This document shows positions 33,961 to 45,779 of a DNA stretch of 64,000 nt, one piece after another. The notes under the pieces are model-generated. The model was not told where the DNA came from. It saw only the letters and a list, made by a program, of their open reading frames with translations, and did no database searches. Made by a program: the position numbers and the translations under genes. This DNA is from Lineus longissimus (lineage: Eukaryota; Nemertea; Pilidiophora; Heteronemertea; Lineidae). How positions within the stretch are numbered: position 1 is the stretch's first letter; every line of letters starts with the position of its first letter. The stretch spans positions 4,158,501 through 4,222,500 of the forward strand of contig NC_088315.1 in the NCBI RefSeq assembly GCF_910592395.1, in the 5' to 3' direction.

Positions 33961-36900
33961 AGACTGAGGTAATGGTTTCATTCATAAATATGAAATATGT
34001 TATTGTGAGAATTGATATGTATTCCCGTCTCTCTCGTAATCTCATAAACCATCTGCTCGCAAGAGTGATTACCCCTGGCAGCTCTATGGGATTCATTCAT
34101 AATTTCTCCTACAGTACTTTCTTAGTATATTGGACCATCTTATCAGGTTTCTGTCTGTTATGTGGCAACATTTCTACACATATTGTCGAAAATAACTGGA
34201 ATTTTGATTCAATGTGTTTTTGATGATTTGGACTGGATTAATGTGTGCGTCTTTCACTAATACAAGTAAAGATGTTTAAACCACCAAGTTATGGAGGGGG
34301 ATTGACAAAGAGGGATTGGACTGGGATAGGACCATGGACTGCACCAACCTGGGGCGCCCACTTCTACAACCCCAATATATTCGGAAACATCCATGCCCGC
34401 GCACCTCTAAATGCATCACTCCCAATTAACCATGACATATGTGTCCTCAAGTGCCGTATTTACAAAACCAGGTGATCCAAATTTCACGCACATATCTCTC
34501 GATTGTTCAAAAGCAATCAAAACGAATCACATCCTAACAAGCATCTGAAACGTTTTGAATGCCCCTCGCTATTGTCACCATCGGGTGAAGTATGTACATT
34601 TTCCCACTTCAGACTGTTGAGTATCATTTATGCACTCAATTACTGTACGCATGTTAGCCAAAATGGCATAAGTACCACGTGAAGGGTGCAATCAGAAATT
34701 CTATCGGCCGATTTGGGCACTTGACTTCGAATTGCTAAAAACATTGCCCGCTGTTCGCTGTCTGTTTAATGACAAAGGAAAGATATATTGCGTATTGAAG
34801 TTTAAATATGAAAAGTTGAGAGGCCAACTGGCAAATTTTGGATACTTTTGATGCAATCTATAATAGCATAGGTGACTTTATTCGTAATTAAAGAGGTCTT
34901 GTTTTATCTATACCGGTGATTCAGGAGGTCATCCATTCTATAAAGTCTTTAAGTTAAAGGTCAACTTTGAAAACACATCCCTCAGTGAAAACAGATATCG
35001 TGGCAAAAATTTTCGTTAACGTTTTCTTCTCAAAGTTTTAAGTACAGTATAGCTGAGACACCCACAGCCTCCAACTTTAACAAAAACTGTACTTCTCCTA
35101 CAAAGTTGGAAATTAAAAATATTTGGAAAGGCTGCCAGAATCAGCCTTCAAAGAGAAGTTTTTGTATTCCAAATAATGTTAAAATCATAAAAATAAAGGT
35201 CAAATCTCAAATTTAGGTTATTCGCAAAATTGGCAAAAATAAAACATGTGTGAGAAGTTTGTGGGTAACAGTACTTTCATCAAAGCAAATTTCATCTTTT
35301 GTTTTAAGAGCTCCTACCATAAAGTTACCTCCATTGACCACCGCCCCCGATAATTGCGCTGAGTCGGATACCAATTTTTAACTCGTAACCATGACAACGA
35401 AGGTAGCCGCTGGATATATGCTAGTATTTAAGATAAAGAACAATGCCCCAGCACTCGGTACCAAATTAGATGCTGCATCGGTCAACTAGATCTCAGTAAA
35501 AGAGCTTATTACTTAAGTGTCTTCGTGACATCGCATAGCCCGGTTAAATATTTGCGCAGGATTCTTTATAACTGGCATAAGGCTCGTGCACCATGGACGT
35601 TATGAGATTATTTTTTTGTCGTTTGTACAGCAGAATGGGCAACAGAAGAGGAAAATGTAGATTACGACGGCCAATTATATAGCGATATGAATTACACATT
35701 GTTTAACCCTTAAAGGGTTTTAGATGAAAGGCAAAGGTTAGACACTTCTGTCTGGTATATTACTTGAGGGTGGAGTGATTTGGAGTATCACTCAATCTGG
35801 ATGGATGCCTCGCTCGTAGGTGCCCGCATGGATTGGGACTGGGACCAGGGATGCAGTCAGCATGACACCAGGTGTTAAAGTACGATTACCAAAAGATGGT
35901 GCCACCTAGATATTGTTAGGTTATTTAAACCACCTTTATACTTGATATTCATATTCAATACCAAAAACAGAACAGCATAACCCAACCATATAATGAGTTC
36001 ACCTAAGAAGTAACATAAAAAAGTTCCATCGAGCAGAACTTTTTAATACCAGTTGAATTAGACACTACAGATTTGAAAGTCACAACGCCCTACATTATTT
36101 TCCATTTCACATCGCAAAAATCTACGAGCGAGCGATTTTTGATAACGCTCATTACGCAATTAACCGGCATTGTCTCATACTGTCTGTATGTCACTCCGAG
36201 ATAATGGCTTAGAGAAAATAGCATGAAATTCGAGTCCCATCCCGCCGAGTAAATACGCTTTTGCTATTTAACGCTCGTATTCATTTACTACTTAGCAAAT
36301 TAATGTATACTTCGCCTCCCATCAAGTTTGCTCTAACGCCCCGACACAGTTTATAATAAAGTGTTTGATTCAATGCTATATGCCATCACCTTAATTAAGG
36401 CTTATTAAGTTACGTTCTGAAACTCTTTCTAAACATTTACGTGACAAGCCTAAAGCATGCATCGTTTCGCTATTATACAATTACAAAATGCGTTACGTGA
36501 AGATACAAAAAAATCTATTAAGATTCTATCAATTTTATCAAATTTTGCTACTTTTCTTCCCAAGATTTAAGTATGATCACCATATACATGTAAATATATT
36601 CTTCCTTGGGTTATCATTACGTTAACTAGCATAATTAAGTTAACCTGGCATAAAACAATAAAATCTCAATTTTGCTACAAGGAAAGTGAAAGGAAAATCA
36701 GTTTCATTAACTTGGTTAATTAGTTTATTCCTTAAAGAAGTCGGATTAGAAAGATGTATTTAACTCACACTAATGATAGTAAAGGTGGCATGACACACTG
36801 TGTGCATGATCTCTCCCATCTATTGAATTCATATGATCTTAGATCAATGAAACTTGAGTATTATTGTCGCTATTGGTTCCAAAATATATTGCGACTTATT

Positions 36901-38660
36901 TTCCCCGAGAAAATTGTTGCAGCTAAGGGGCAGAATTTACATATTTTCTTGAAATTGCATTGATGATCGGCAATATATCAGGAAGCGACAGGACATACGA
37001 TTTTTTTCTCATCACTTCTAGCGGCCATTCTCCCTAACTTTGGCCAGTTATCACATTTCGTGAATAGGCGTATAAATAGTAAAAGTCACACAAAGAAATT
37101 TCTGGCTGAAATGTCAAGTCTCGTGACAAAGGATGCGGAAACATTTGTGTCCATTCACTGGACAATTATTTATAAATAACCTAAATATGCCGAGTGAACC
37201 CTCCTCATAACTCTCCAAAGTGAGAAATACCCCCTGTGTACACTGAGAACACACGGCTTGAGAGACCTTTCCTGTTGGAGATTTCCAATACCGCTCTTGA
37301 TCCATTGTTTTATAAATAACTTGATTTCAATAGAAGAATGTCCTGATTGTTGACCGACTCAAATCAAACATATTTAAATCGGTCAGATTTCTCAGAAACA
37401 TGTTTCATATATTCTCCCATTATTGAATTTGTGACCCTTCCAGCTTCATGAGCTGAAGAGGAAATTCACCTTTTTTGGAATGCTGAAAGGACCATCGGGA
37501 TTGAAGATAGACACCTAACGTGGGATTGGGAGGCGCAGTTGATAATGCAATCACTAGTTTACAACTGAGCCACACGGTGTCACTAGCGCATCCCGTTCAC
37601 AGCCCAATCAATTATGAATGGGCGCTAGCTTTGCAGAGGTTAGCATCATATGGCAGACAGGAAATAGCGGGATACAATCGCTACTCTGGCAGCTTAGTGC
37701 AGGTCTTTCATGATGAACAACTAAAGACATATTTTGCAATCTAACCTGAGCCGAGATGATTGTGCAGATAATGAAGTAAAGCATATAAGACTCGGTTCTA
37801 TCACGAGTGGAATCAAAGGAGAGTCAGGTCCACCAAAAATACACAGTGAAAAAACCCCAGAACTTTTTGACAATCATGCGACTTATCGATCGGTAAGCCT
37901 ATATGATGATCCCAAGTCGTGCTATTAATTTCATTTGGCTCATCTACACTTTGGACAAATGTTCATTTGCTGTGAATAGGGAAGGAGAGTCCATTGACCA
38001 CCTCCTTTATTGTTAAGGGTTGTCTACTTCACCAGGCCAGGAAAACGTTCACCCTAAATAAGATTTTATCTCAGCTGCATTACACAGTGATCAAGCAAAA
38101 CTCATCAAGGCAATCTGTTGACTGGCCGGAAGACCAGTGCTGGCCATCGTTTATCCTTGACGCCCTAATCCACTAAAAATGACCCCAATACGAGTAGCTC
38201 TCTTTCCGAAAACAGGTACATGTTAAGTCTCTTCAGGCAACTTCATCAAATGATCACGGATTTATAACCCAAAGATTCTGACGCCAGATATTTCATTAGA
38301 TTCAAAGAGAAGTGACCTAATGTAAAGAACAACATAATCCTATCAAATTTAAGACTGCCTTGAAATTGTTTGGTTTTCGAAGGAGCTTTTGAAGATTTGA
38401 TGGAAATCAAAGAAATTTTCAAGAGTGAGATGACTAATACTCACATTACAAACTTTAATGGGTTCTTTTGTGGCACAGATCCTAAAAGATTGCTTTTTTA
38501 AACTTTTGTTGTGGATTTTATCAAGTTTTTGATCAAGTTTCTCTGTTGGATTTAACAAAATAGCCCACACCAAGTACAAGACGAAAGACAAGGGTTGTGT
38601 TGCTGTAGTTGGAGGTCATAATCTAGTGAAGGCTTTTAGAAGGATGAAGGGCAAGTGGTA
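33961..38660. other. No supported gene
   Basis: Non-coding AT-rich sequence. A perfect X-box match lies at 35385-35398. A core CTCF-like word (AGGTGGCAC, minus) occurs at 35899-35907. The segment 36360-36740 is rich in TTAATTAA and GTTAAC words. Open frames here are short and without splice context. Confidence 0.45.
35385..35398 (+). promoter_or_regulatory. Perfect X-box motif
   Basis: GTAACCATGACAAC matches all 14 positions of GTHNYYATRRNAAC, the RFX binding site used by many ciliary gene promoters. One perfect match in 64 kb is close to chance expectation, and no gene start is visible next to it. Confidence 0.2.
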
Positions 38661-38667
38661 ACAGGAA

Positions 38668-38722
38668 GATCAGTGGTAAGAGTGCCAGGCTCACAATCAG
38701 GAGTCTCAAAATTTACCAATGT
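38668..38722 (+). repeat. Degenerate tRNA-like SINE head
   Basis: ATCAGTGGTAAGAGTGCC resembles a D-arm/A box. GGCTCACAATCAGGAG gives an anticodon-arm-like spacer, and GTCTCAAAATTTACC stands where the B box (GGTTCAAATCC) would be. Order and spacing fit a tRNA-derived SINE. The cloverleaf is degraded and element ends were not found. Confidence 0.4.
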
Positions 38723-39984
38723 TTCATCTTTGTCATGTTCGTGTCCTTATGAGCAACGCATTTTGACCCTACTTGCTTCATATCAACCAAGAGTAAATGG
38801 GTACCTTGGCAGAGATGACAAAATATGAATCTTATTCTCTATGAGAGCTGTATAAAGACAAGCTGTAACTGACATACTAGAAACAACAGAAATATGCACC
38901 ATCAAGCACAATGAACCATTGGTTCAACTCATACCCGCCATGTCTTCATCAACGACACATCTCACACACTCATGCTATATTCTGTCACAATTTTGCACTC
39001 AATTGGCGAGCTGCACCGGAACTTGATCCAATCCGGAAGACACCAGAAAAAAACATCCCATCAAGAAAAGTTGTATGCATTGCCGTTCTTATAACTGATG
39101 TGTTATTAAATAATGAAATAGGGTACTAGATTTCCTTGCGGAATAAGCTATAGCATTTCAAGCACGATTTCACTAATATTTTGGATTTGATTTAATAGGA
39201 TTGGATCAAATTTCGTGAAAATACTTGATAATTCCACACTCGGTCGTATCACAATTTACACATTTTCGACAAAATATGAGATTTACAACTTTTTTCCACG
39301 TTAATATCCAAGGACAATATTTGCCACATCTCCCACGGGAAATATGGTTGGAGAATTATTTCACAGATTATCTCATATCAAAGTTATTCATTTTGTTTCA
39401 TACTAATTTTAATTTCAATGCTGGAAACTCCCTAGTAAATGGAGGAGTATAAATCTTTTAGATGGGATGCCGAATTTTTTTCGCTGATTATAACACGGTT
39501 TTGAGATTGGGGTAAGCTCAAATACTTGGCTCAAAGCTGCCTAAACTAATCAAAATTTGAAATTGAAAAACTTGTAATGATACTAAGCCGGGATCCAAAA
39601 AATTGAAATTGGTCATATTTTTGTAGATCATATTATTTTAAACCTGATTTATCTCGCTAACCGAGTTATTTTGATCCTATCATATTAGTTATCAAACATA
39701 GTTTCAAACTTGCTAAAAAAGTTACTTGATCAACAACACATCAAAAATTATGGAAATATTAGATTTATGATGTTTCATGACGAGAAGTTGTCATTATATT
39801 CATTTTATATGTTCTGAAATATTTAAGTTCCACCGATCTACTTGTAGGACATGGTAAATGGCATCAAACCACCCCAGTATGATATAAAGCTTAACTTGAA
39901 TAATCAGAAATGGTCTTATATCAGTGAAACTGGAGTATCTACGGATGTCACACTAGAACTTGTCAAACAACCTCATCTTCCTTT

Positions 39985-40360
39985 TGATGCTAAAAATCGA
40001 CAAACTTCACAAAAAAAGTAAAAACATCCTTCCGTCTCAACACAACACCTCAACCATGAGATTAAAAAGTTTGAATTTTTTTCAAGCAGAATTTTCCAAA
40101 ACTTGTTGGAAAATGCCATGAATACCTCAAGATATGCCTATTACTATACATCTTTTCAATCCTACAGCTAAATCTGCAAGAATATTTGAAAAAAATTAAA
40201 AATATACTTCCGTCTCAATATAATAGGAACTTAACAAAATCTTCAAAAAAAGTTCTAAATTTACCTTTCTCTACGAGCAAAGTTCACAAAATGGAGAAAA
40301 AAATAACTGAAAAGTACCTCAAGTTACGACCACTCCAAACGTTTCCATTTTTTTCCAAAC
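39985..40360 (+). repeat. Diverged tandem pair, about 180-190-bp unit
   Basis: CTTCCGTCTCAA occurs at 40029 and 40207, and TACCTCAAG at 40123 and 40315, in the same order. Similar A-rich flanks surround both (AAAAAAGTAAAAACAT against AAAAAATTAAAAATAT). The offset drifts from 178 to 192 bp, so indels have accumulated. Non-coding. Confidence 0.6.
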
Positions 40361-43316
40361 AGCTACTCAAATACGGTTGAGCGATTAACATACTTCCCGA
40401 TTCCCTATCTTGTCAAATATAGCTTCATGGCCGAGGGCTAGATTCAAAGATGAGTTTTTTCTTATGTCAGCGAATGTTTTTATGATGAGTCTGAGAAAGC
40501 TTTGTCCTTTTCATAACCTCTGCCACATGGATGAACTTGCTGCTCTGTTCATAAGTAACATTCTCTGCACGTGCAGTGTCCACAAGAACACAACACATAA
40601 AGTTAAAAAAAGCCATTGTTGCAATTTTGCTGGCGTGGTATATCATTAGAGCTAACATGTCTAAAGGTCATAAATAGATGAAACTTATTAAGTAAGACAT
40701 ACACAAACTTCATCTTTCTCACTGATGTGAAGGAGAAAATTGTGAGAAAAGAACGCTTTTTCATTCTGCTAATACACGAATGGTCACAGGAATCTAAATA
40801 CCTGTGATATATCCCGCGCTGCATATTGTGGTTATCATCCTCATCACTTAAACAAACACGGTCCATTTGCAGGCGCTCCCAGGAGCTAGTTGCATTGTCA
40901 TCAGCGCTCTAGATATATAGACATTAAATGCTATTATTCATACTCAATATAGAATTAAAATCTTTGTGCAGAGCAAACAGAAGCAAAGGATTTTAATGGA
41001 TTTGTACAACCACCTGGATTGGGCATTATTCATGCGAAAATTGTCAGATTCGAATTCTCGGCAAATAAACCGGAATAAACTTATAGATGCCATTTTATGA
41101 ATACAACTCATATTAAGTTATTAATGGAATAAACTCATGAACATGTTGGCCATGTTGACATATTACAGCTATAATTGAAGTTATTTTGTTTACATTTGGT
41201 TACTCATTGAACGGACAGATTACGAGAAGACGACAATAACATAAGACCAGATGATGTTGATATTAAACTGAACAGTTTGTCAATATAATATAACAATATA
41301 TGATACCGGCCATCAGGGGTGTCAAACTAAGTGCGGAAGAAATAGCCAATACTTGGCAAATATGGTTTCTGGTCAAAATCACAGTTTCATATTAGGAAGC
41401 TGGAAAGATGTAGATGTCACAAAACAATTGAAAACATAAAAGAACCTCCTCGCATTTGCATATGTTGAATAAATTACCTCCTGTTTACTTCAACAAATTT
41501 ACTCTCCTATGCTTTTAGTCATAATGCATATTACATTTTGCAAGCAAAGATAGTGTTTTTGTCTTTCCCTTGGATGAGATGACATGACAACCAAATACTG
41601 ACATAAAACAGAGATGCCAGCGCTTTGTCCAATGCGAGTAAATATTTTGATATTTTCATATATCCATCGGCAGTCTCTACATGATATGCATATACTCTAA
41701 TTTCACCAATCTAAGACTTCTCTGAATACTAACCAACAGGAAATATTATGCACAAGGTCATTACATGTAGTTGCCCTCTAACATGTTTAATTTGGATAGA
41801 CGATGGGTTGACGACATTGTGTCGTTCAACGATGATGATCACATTCCAGCTAGGTCTCTTGTGTCATTTTTGTACTGTTGTGATGTGTCAAGTGGTCTTA
41901 CAATGTAGATCAGTGACACTGGAGTAACGGCACCAAAAACACATTTTCTTCTATGTCTGATGCCAACACACAATCAGAGAGAAATATGTGGATATATTGC
42001 AAAACAAATGCTGACATTATTTGTTATCATCAGTTAAAACAGAACTATTTGTCACAAAGGCACAAATGCACATAACAAACTGCAAAAATAGTTGCCAGAG
42101 AGAAAGCAAGAAAAGGTAAATGTACAAAATGTCAGGAAAGATTCTCCCTAAATATTCTGCTAATGCATCAAAAACAAGTCATCTATAAAAGACGCTGAAA
42201 CATGTTGCCGGAATCAATATAACCGTATTACAGGGGAACAGAGTTCTGATAACAATAGACCAGCCCGTCTTTTGTGACTGGTGAAATAGAGGGATGTATT
42301 TCACCACTCGAAAATTTGTTTAAAAAAAAGATTTGGACGAGTCTATTGAGGCCTGTTACCAATATATTCATTCGATTGGGGACTGTATCAAACAAACTGT
42401 ACGCTTCACACAGCAAACACCTCCCCAACACAGAAAATCAGAGACAGTAGAGGAACCCTGTTATATTTGGATCCATTTCCTCAAAATTCTGGTTAATTTT
42501 AATGAATTTTGTTCAATAAGGGCCGCTGAAGTGCCACCCTCTAGCTCTTTGCGTGCCACTAATCGTAGTTCCATTTAGGGCCAAGATTGCTGGTGGGAAC
42601 TATTCAGTCACGTGACGTTTCTTCATTCACAGAAAAAAACTACTAGAATTTTAATGTTCATTGCATCGAATGAAATTGCTCTACAACTTTTACTATCTAG
42701 CGTAATGAAAAAGAAATGTACAATGCTTAATGAGGGAAAGGCGCGCTTAAAAATCATGATAAGAACTGGAGTCGTCCTAATGGGTTCATTGATGGTAATG
42801 CGACATTCTGGGATAATCTAATCTTTGGCGAAAGATTGTCGCAATGGCGGAATTTTTCTCAAGACGATTCTGTGAATTAAAATTGTCGTAATCAATTTCT
42901 AACATTCCAAGGTTCATTACCATTGAAACGACACTTCGAGATTTTTCAACGAAAATTTAATGAAATTTGAAAAATCTTAGCCCCGTTTCTTTATCCCAGT
43001 GGGAATAGAAAATACTACAGACTGCCATTTGCAATCACGTTTAAAACACCAACAAAATTGAGAAAATTATACCTCCATATGCAAAACCACTGGGAATGCC
43101 AGTACAATGATACAGTAGCAAACGACAGGAAATGGCCACAACCTCATTAGAATATCCTCATAGTATTTTTTTCCAATACCAATTTCCTCTCAAGTACCTA
43201 GGGACACTTTTTTGCCTTTCCCTGACGTACTTTTGAAACCACGCTATCACCTGCAGCCTGCCAGTCAATGCACTCAACGTTAGATCAACGTAACACCATT
43301 ACTACGCTGCGGCAAA
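40361..43316. other. No supported gene
   Basis: AT-rich sequence with short unsupported open frames on both strands (for example 40410-40649 and 40603-40866). No repeat array, RNA gene or strong splice pair was found. Confidence 0.45.
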
Positions 43317-43335
43317 TCTTGGAAGACTTCCAAGA
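43317..43335. repeat. Perfect 9-bp palindrome with 1-nt centre
   Basis: TCTTGGAAG-A-CTTCCAAGA is an exact inverted repeat. It sits in a stretch rich in GTAGTA/TACTAC complementary words (43370-43415: GTAGTACTATATATATACTAC and CTTGTAGTATTT), suggesting a small foldback element. The boundaries are unclear. Confidence 0.55.
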
Positions 43336-44037
43336 CTTTCACCGGAGATAGCTCGTAAAAATACTATGACTGAGCTGTAGTACTATATATATACTACGAG
43401 AAAATCTTGTAGTATTTATCGGTGGACCGAGATAAATGCAGCAGCGTATCAGGTTCTTTGGAGTATGGTTTATGTTATGAGTTGTGTGAATGTTAGGAAA
43501 TATTCATTAAATTTTTTTGCACTACTTCTTTGAGTGTGGCGAGTGGCGAATACATTTTTGTGTGTTTATTGCAAATTTTTGACAAAGCGGAGATAAGATA
43601 TGAGTTTAATTTTGAAATATTTTTAGGTGAACGAGCAGCGGTGTTACTGTGCAGATATTTCGGGGAGAGAAATATGATTTAAGTTTAGATCTTTTTTTGC
43701 TTGAAATAAAGCCCTCTCTTATTTGTTAGCTGCGTTTTTAGAAGTGATTCACAAGCTAAAAAGGTTCATGTGTGTAATTTGAATCCAGTACAAACCCCAT
43801 AAAAGTTGCACTTAGCTGATTGTAGTAAATATCATTAGTAATACTTATCGAAAACACACCAATATCTGACAAATGCTTTTCATGTTTTGCACAATTCTTA
43901 TAAAACACATACAAATTGTCAATTATAAAGCGATAAAAGCTGTAGTTTGCAGCAAAACATCATAAAAGTACATTACTTTCAGACTAATAACTCAACTACA
44001 TGTATTTCCAAAGAACAATTTCATGATTCTTTTTCAG

Positions 44038-44148
44038 TATAAATGGACGTTTCGCGAAACACGACTCTTCCTTATTCCAAGTCTTGATTGTCTTTTAATA
44101 ACCATCGCCATTATTTTCATGCGAAATTATCCACAAATTATGCCACTG
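44038..44148 (+). CDS. Candidate exon with strong acceptor, hydrophobic
   Basis: Seen: AATTTCATGATTCTTTTTCAG ends at 44037, an excellent 3' splice site. The phase-0 frame contains YKWTFRETRLFLIPSLDCLL and then ITIAIIFM, a possible membrane segment. It reaches a moderate donor CACTG|GTAATG at 44148/44149 after 37 codons, or runs on to TGA at 44179-44181. If the donor is used, its phase (0) matches the plus-strand candidate at 45318-45461. No family recognised; a 47-codon open frame after an acceptor can be chance. Confidence 0.27.
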
Positions 44149-45317
44149 GTAATGCACTGCGGCAGTTTCGCTCGAAATTGAAGAATCAAAAATATTGCAT
44201 TTTGCGCGTGGATGTTCAAAATGGGGAGATTTTATAAATCCATTAGAATCGCCTATAGGTACTAATGTAAAGAAACTAATTACGTGCTGAGGATGAAATT
44301 TTGAAATTGAAAACACTTTTTTGCCTGGTGGATTTCTCTCACGTTTTGTCTTGCGGAGATTCATAACTGGTATTCGTTCTTTTATAAGTTGCTCATTTCA
44401 GCCGAGGAAATCATAACGTGTAGGATGTGCTTACAGTGGAAAATTGTCCAAGCAGCAAAGCTGCAGTTTGAAGTTTCTCGTTTCACATTAGAGTTTGTTA
44501 AATTTTGATCGAGTTCTTACTTCCACCAATGGTGGCGCTCTATGTACCTGTCAGCATGTGAACTCCTTAACCTTCAGATGGTCAAACGATGACACAACGG
44601 GCGTCCAACGTGACGGTAATGAGTTGAGTGCCTCTTGATTGCGATCGCAGGATCAAGTCCCAAGGGACAGATTCATTCCTCAGACAAATCAACACCAAGT
44701 CATTTTCTCTTCGTGATGATTCCTCAGGAAATGCAGTTCAAATTGACTTCTTTGCCACTCCTGTGTATCTACAGGGCGTCCCCGAGAGGTTTTTATGGTC
44801 ATTTTTCAGCAGAAATCCACATTAGTTAGAGCTGAAATCCTGATGCTCTTAATTTTGATGCTCTTTGGTGCCACCAGGATGATAGTACCAGGGTAAAGGG
44901 GTTGCCGTAAAAAATCGACAAGAACAGCTTGACAACCTTCGTTCTCAAATGCCAAGATGTCACATGATGTCACATCCCAGGTCCCCATCATAACCTTCGC
45001 AAACACAACAAGTAATCCCGTTATAAAGTAGATGAGAAACACTTTGGGATTAAGTGTATAAAATAGATTTCCCGTCGCATTTACGCAGGTTCGTCAAACA
45101 GGATGACGATTTCTTAAAGATTTCCTTCCTTTTTTTATGAGAATTACTCCAGCACTACAATCGGTAAGAAAATTGGATCTTGGGTTTCTATCGGAAATTC
45201 TTAAGAAGCCCAATACATTCAATCAAACAGCTGAGCTTTAATAAAGTCCCATGGTAACTTGGGTGAAATGTATTATAGATATTGTGTAGTATATGTACTA
45301 TAATTTGGTCTTTTTAG

Positions 45318-45461
45318 GTGAAAGATGGTACAATGAAATCTAGAGAACCTTTGTTGGATGACACCTCTGTATGCAGGCCAGGATACCCCAACAGGGAAGA
45401 GATCATAGCAGATATTTACAAAACGCTGACAATCAAAACTTTTTACTTGTTTAGAAACTGA
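45318..45461 (+). CDS. Candidate 3'-terminal exon, RNY-like codon pattern
   Basis: Seen: TAATTTGGTCTTTTTAG ends at 45317, a strong acceptor. The phase-0 frame is open for 47 codons to TGA at 45459-45461, with many G-first codons (VKDGTMKSREPLLDDTSV, PNREEIIADIYKTL). It is phase-compatible with the candidate exon at 44038-44148. Against it, the segment around 45358-45385 resembles the CCTCTCTATTAAGGACA repeat family, so part may be repeat-derived. No AATAAA follows closely. No family recognised. Confidence 0.27.
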   Translation: MKDGTMKSREPLLDDTSVCRPGYPNREEIIADIYKTLTIKTFYLFRN

Positions 45462-45701
45462 AATTGAAAAGGGATTACGAGGACAGGTTTATTCGCTTCA
45501 ATCTCCAAATGAAGATGTCATGTGAACATTTTCGGTTAGTGCAATTGGAAATCGCTGTGTCTTGCCACCATACTTGAGGTTCAAGGCTTGAGCTTAGTCC
45601 TAAACTGGTCGTAGAAGTGGCAACTCTCTCTAACAAATAATTTTCCTTGAGATGCCTGTTGTTCAAAACAAGCCTGAGATTTAGTCTATGAATGAACTTA
45701 C

Positions 45702-45779
45702 CAGTTTTTATCGCGTTTTTCAACCTCACAGAGCAATTGAGATTAAAAAAACTGACAAAATGTTCCTCCTCAACAAATT
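45702..45779 (-). CDS. Candidate 78-nt internal exon, phase 1-1, strong splice sites
   Basis: Seen on the minus strand: TTTCCCTCTTTCTCTACTTGTAG, a long uninterrupted pyrimidine tract, ends at 45780. ACTG|GTAAGTTC, a strong 5' splice site, begins at 45701. The 78 nt between them read in phase 1-1 as FVEEEHFVSFFNLNCSV followed by RLKNAIKT. Exons that are symmetric in phase 1 are common in extracellular modular proteins, but no module is recognised. The start phase matches the end of the candidate start-codon exon at 50123-50273 on the same strand, so the two may belong to one gene. This is among the best-supported exons here. Confidence 0.42.
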
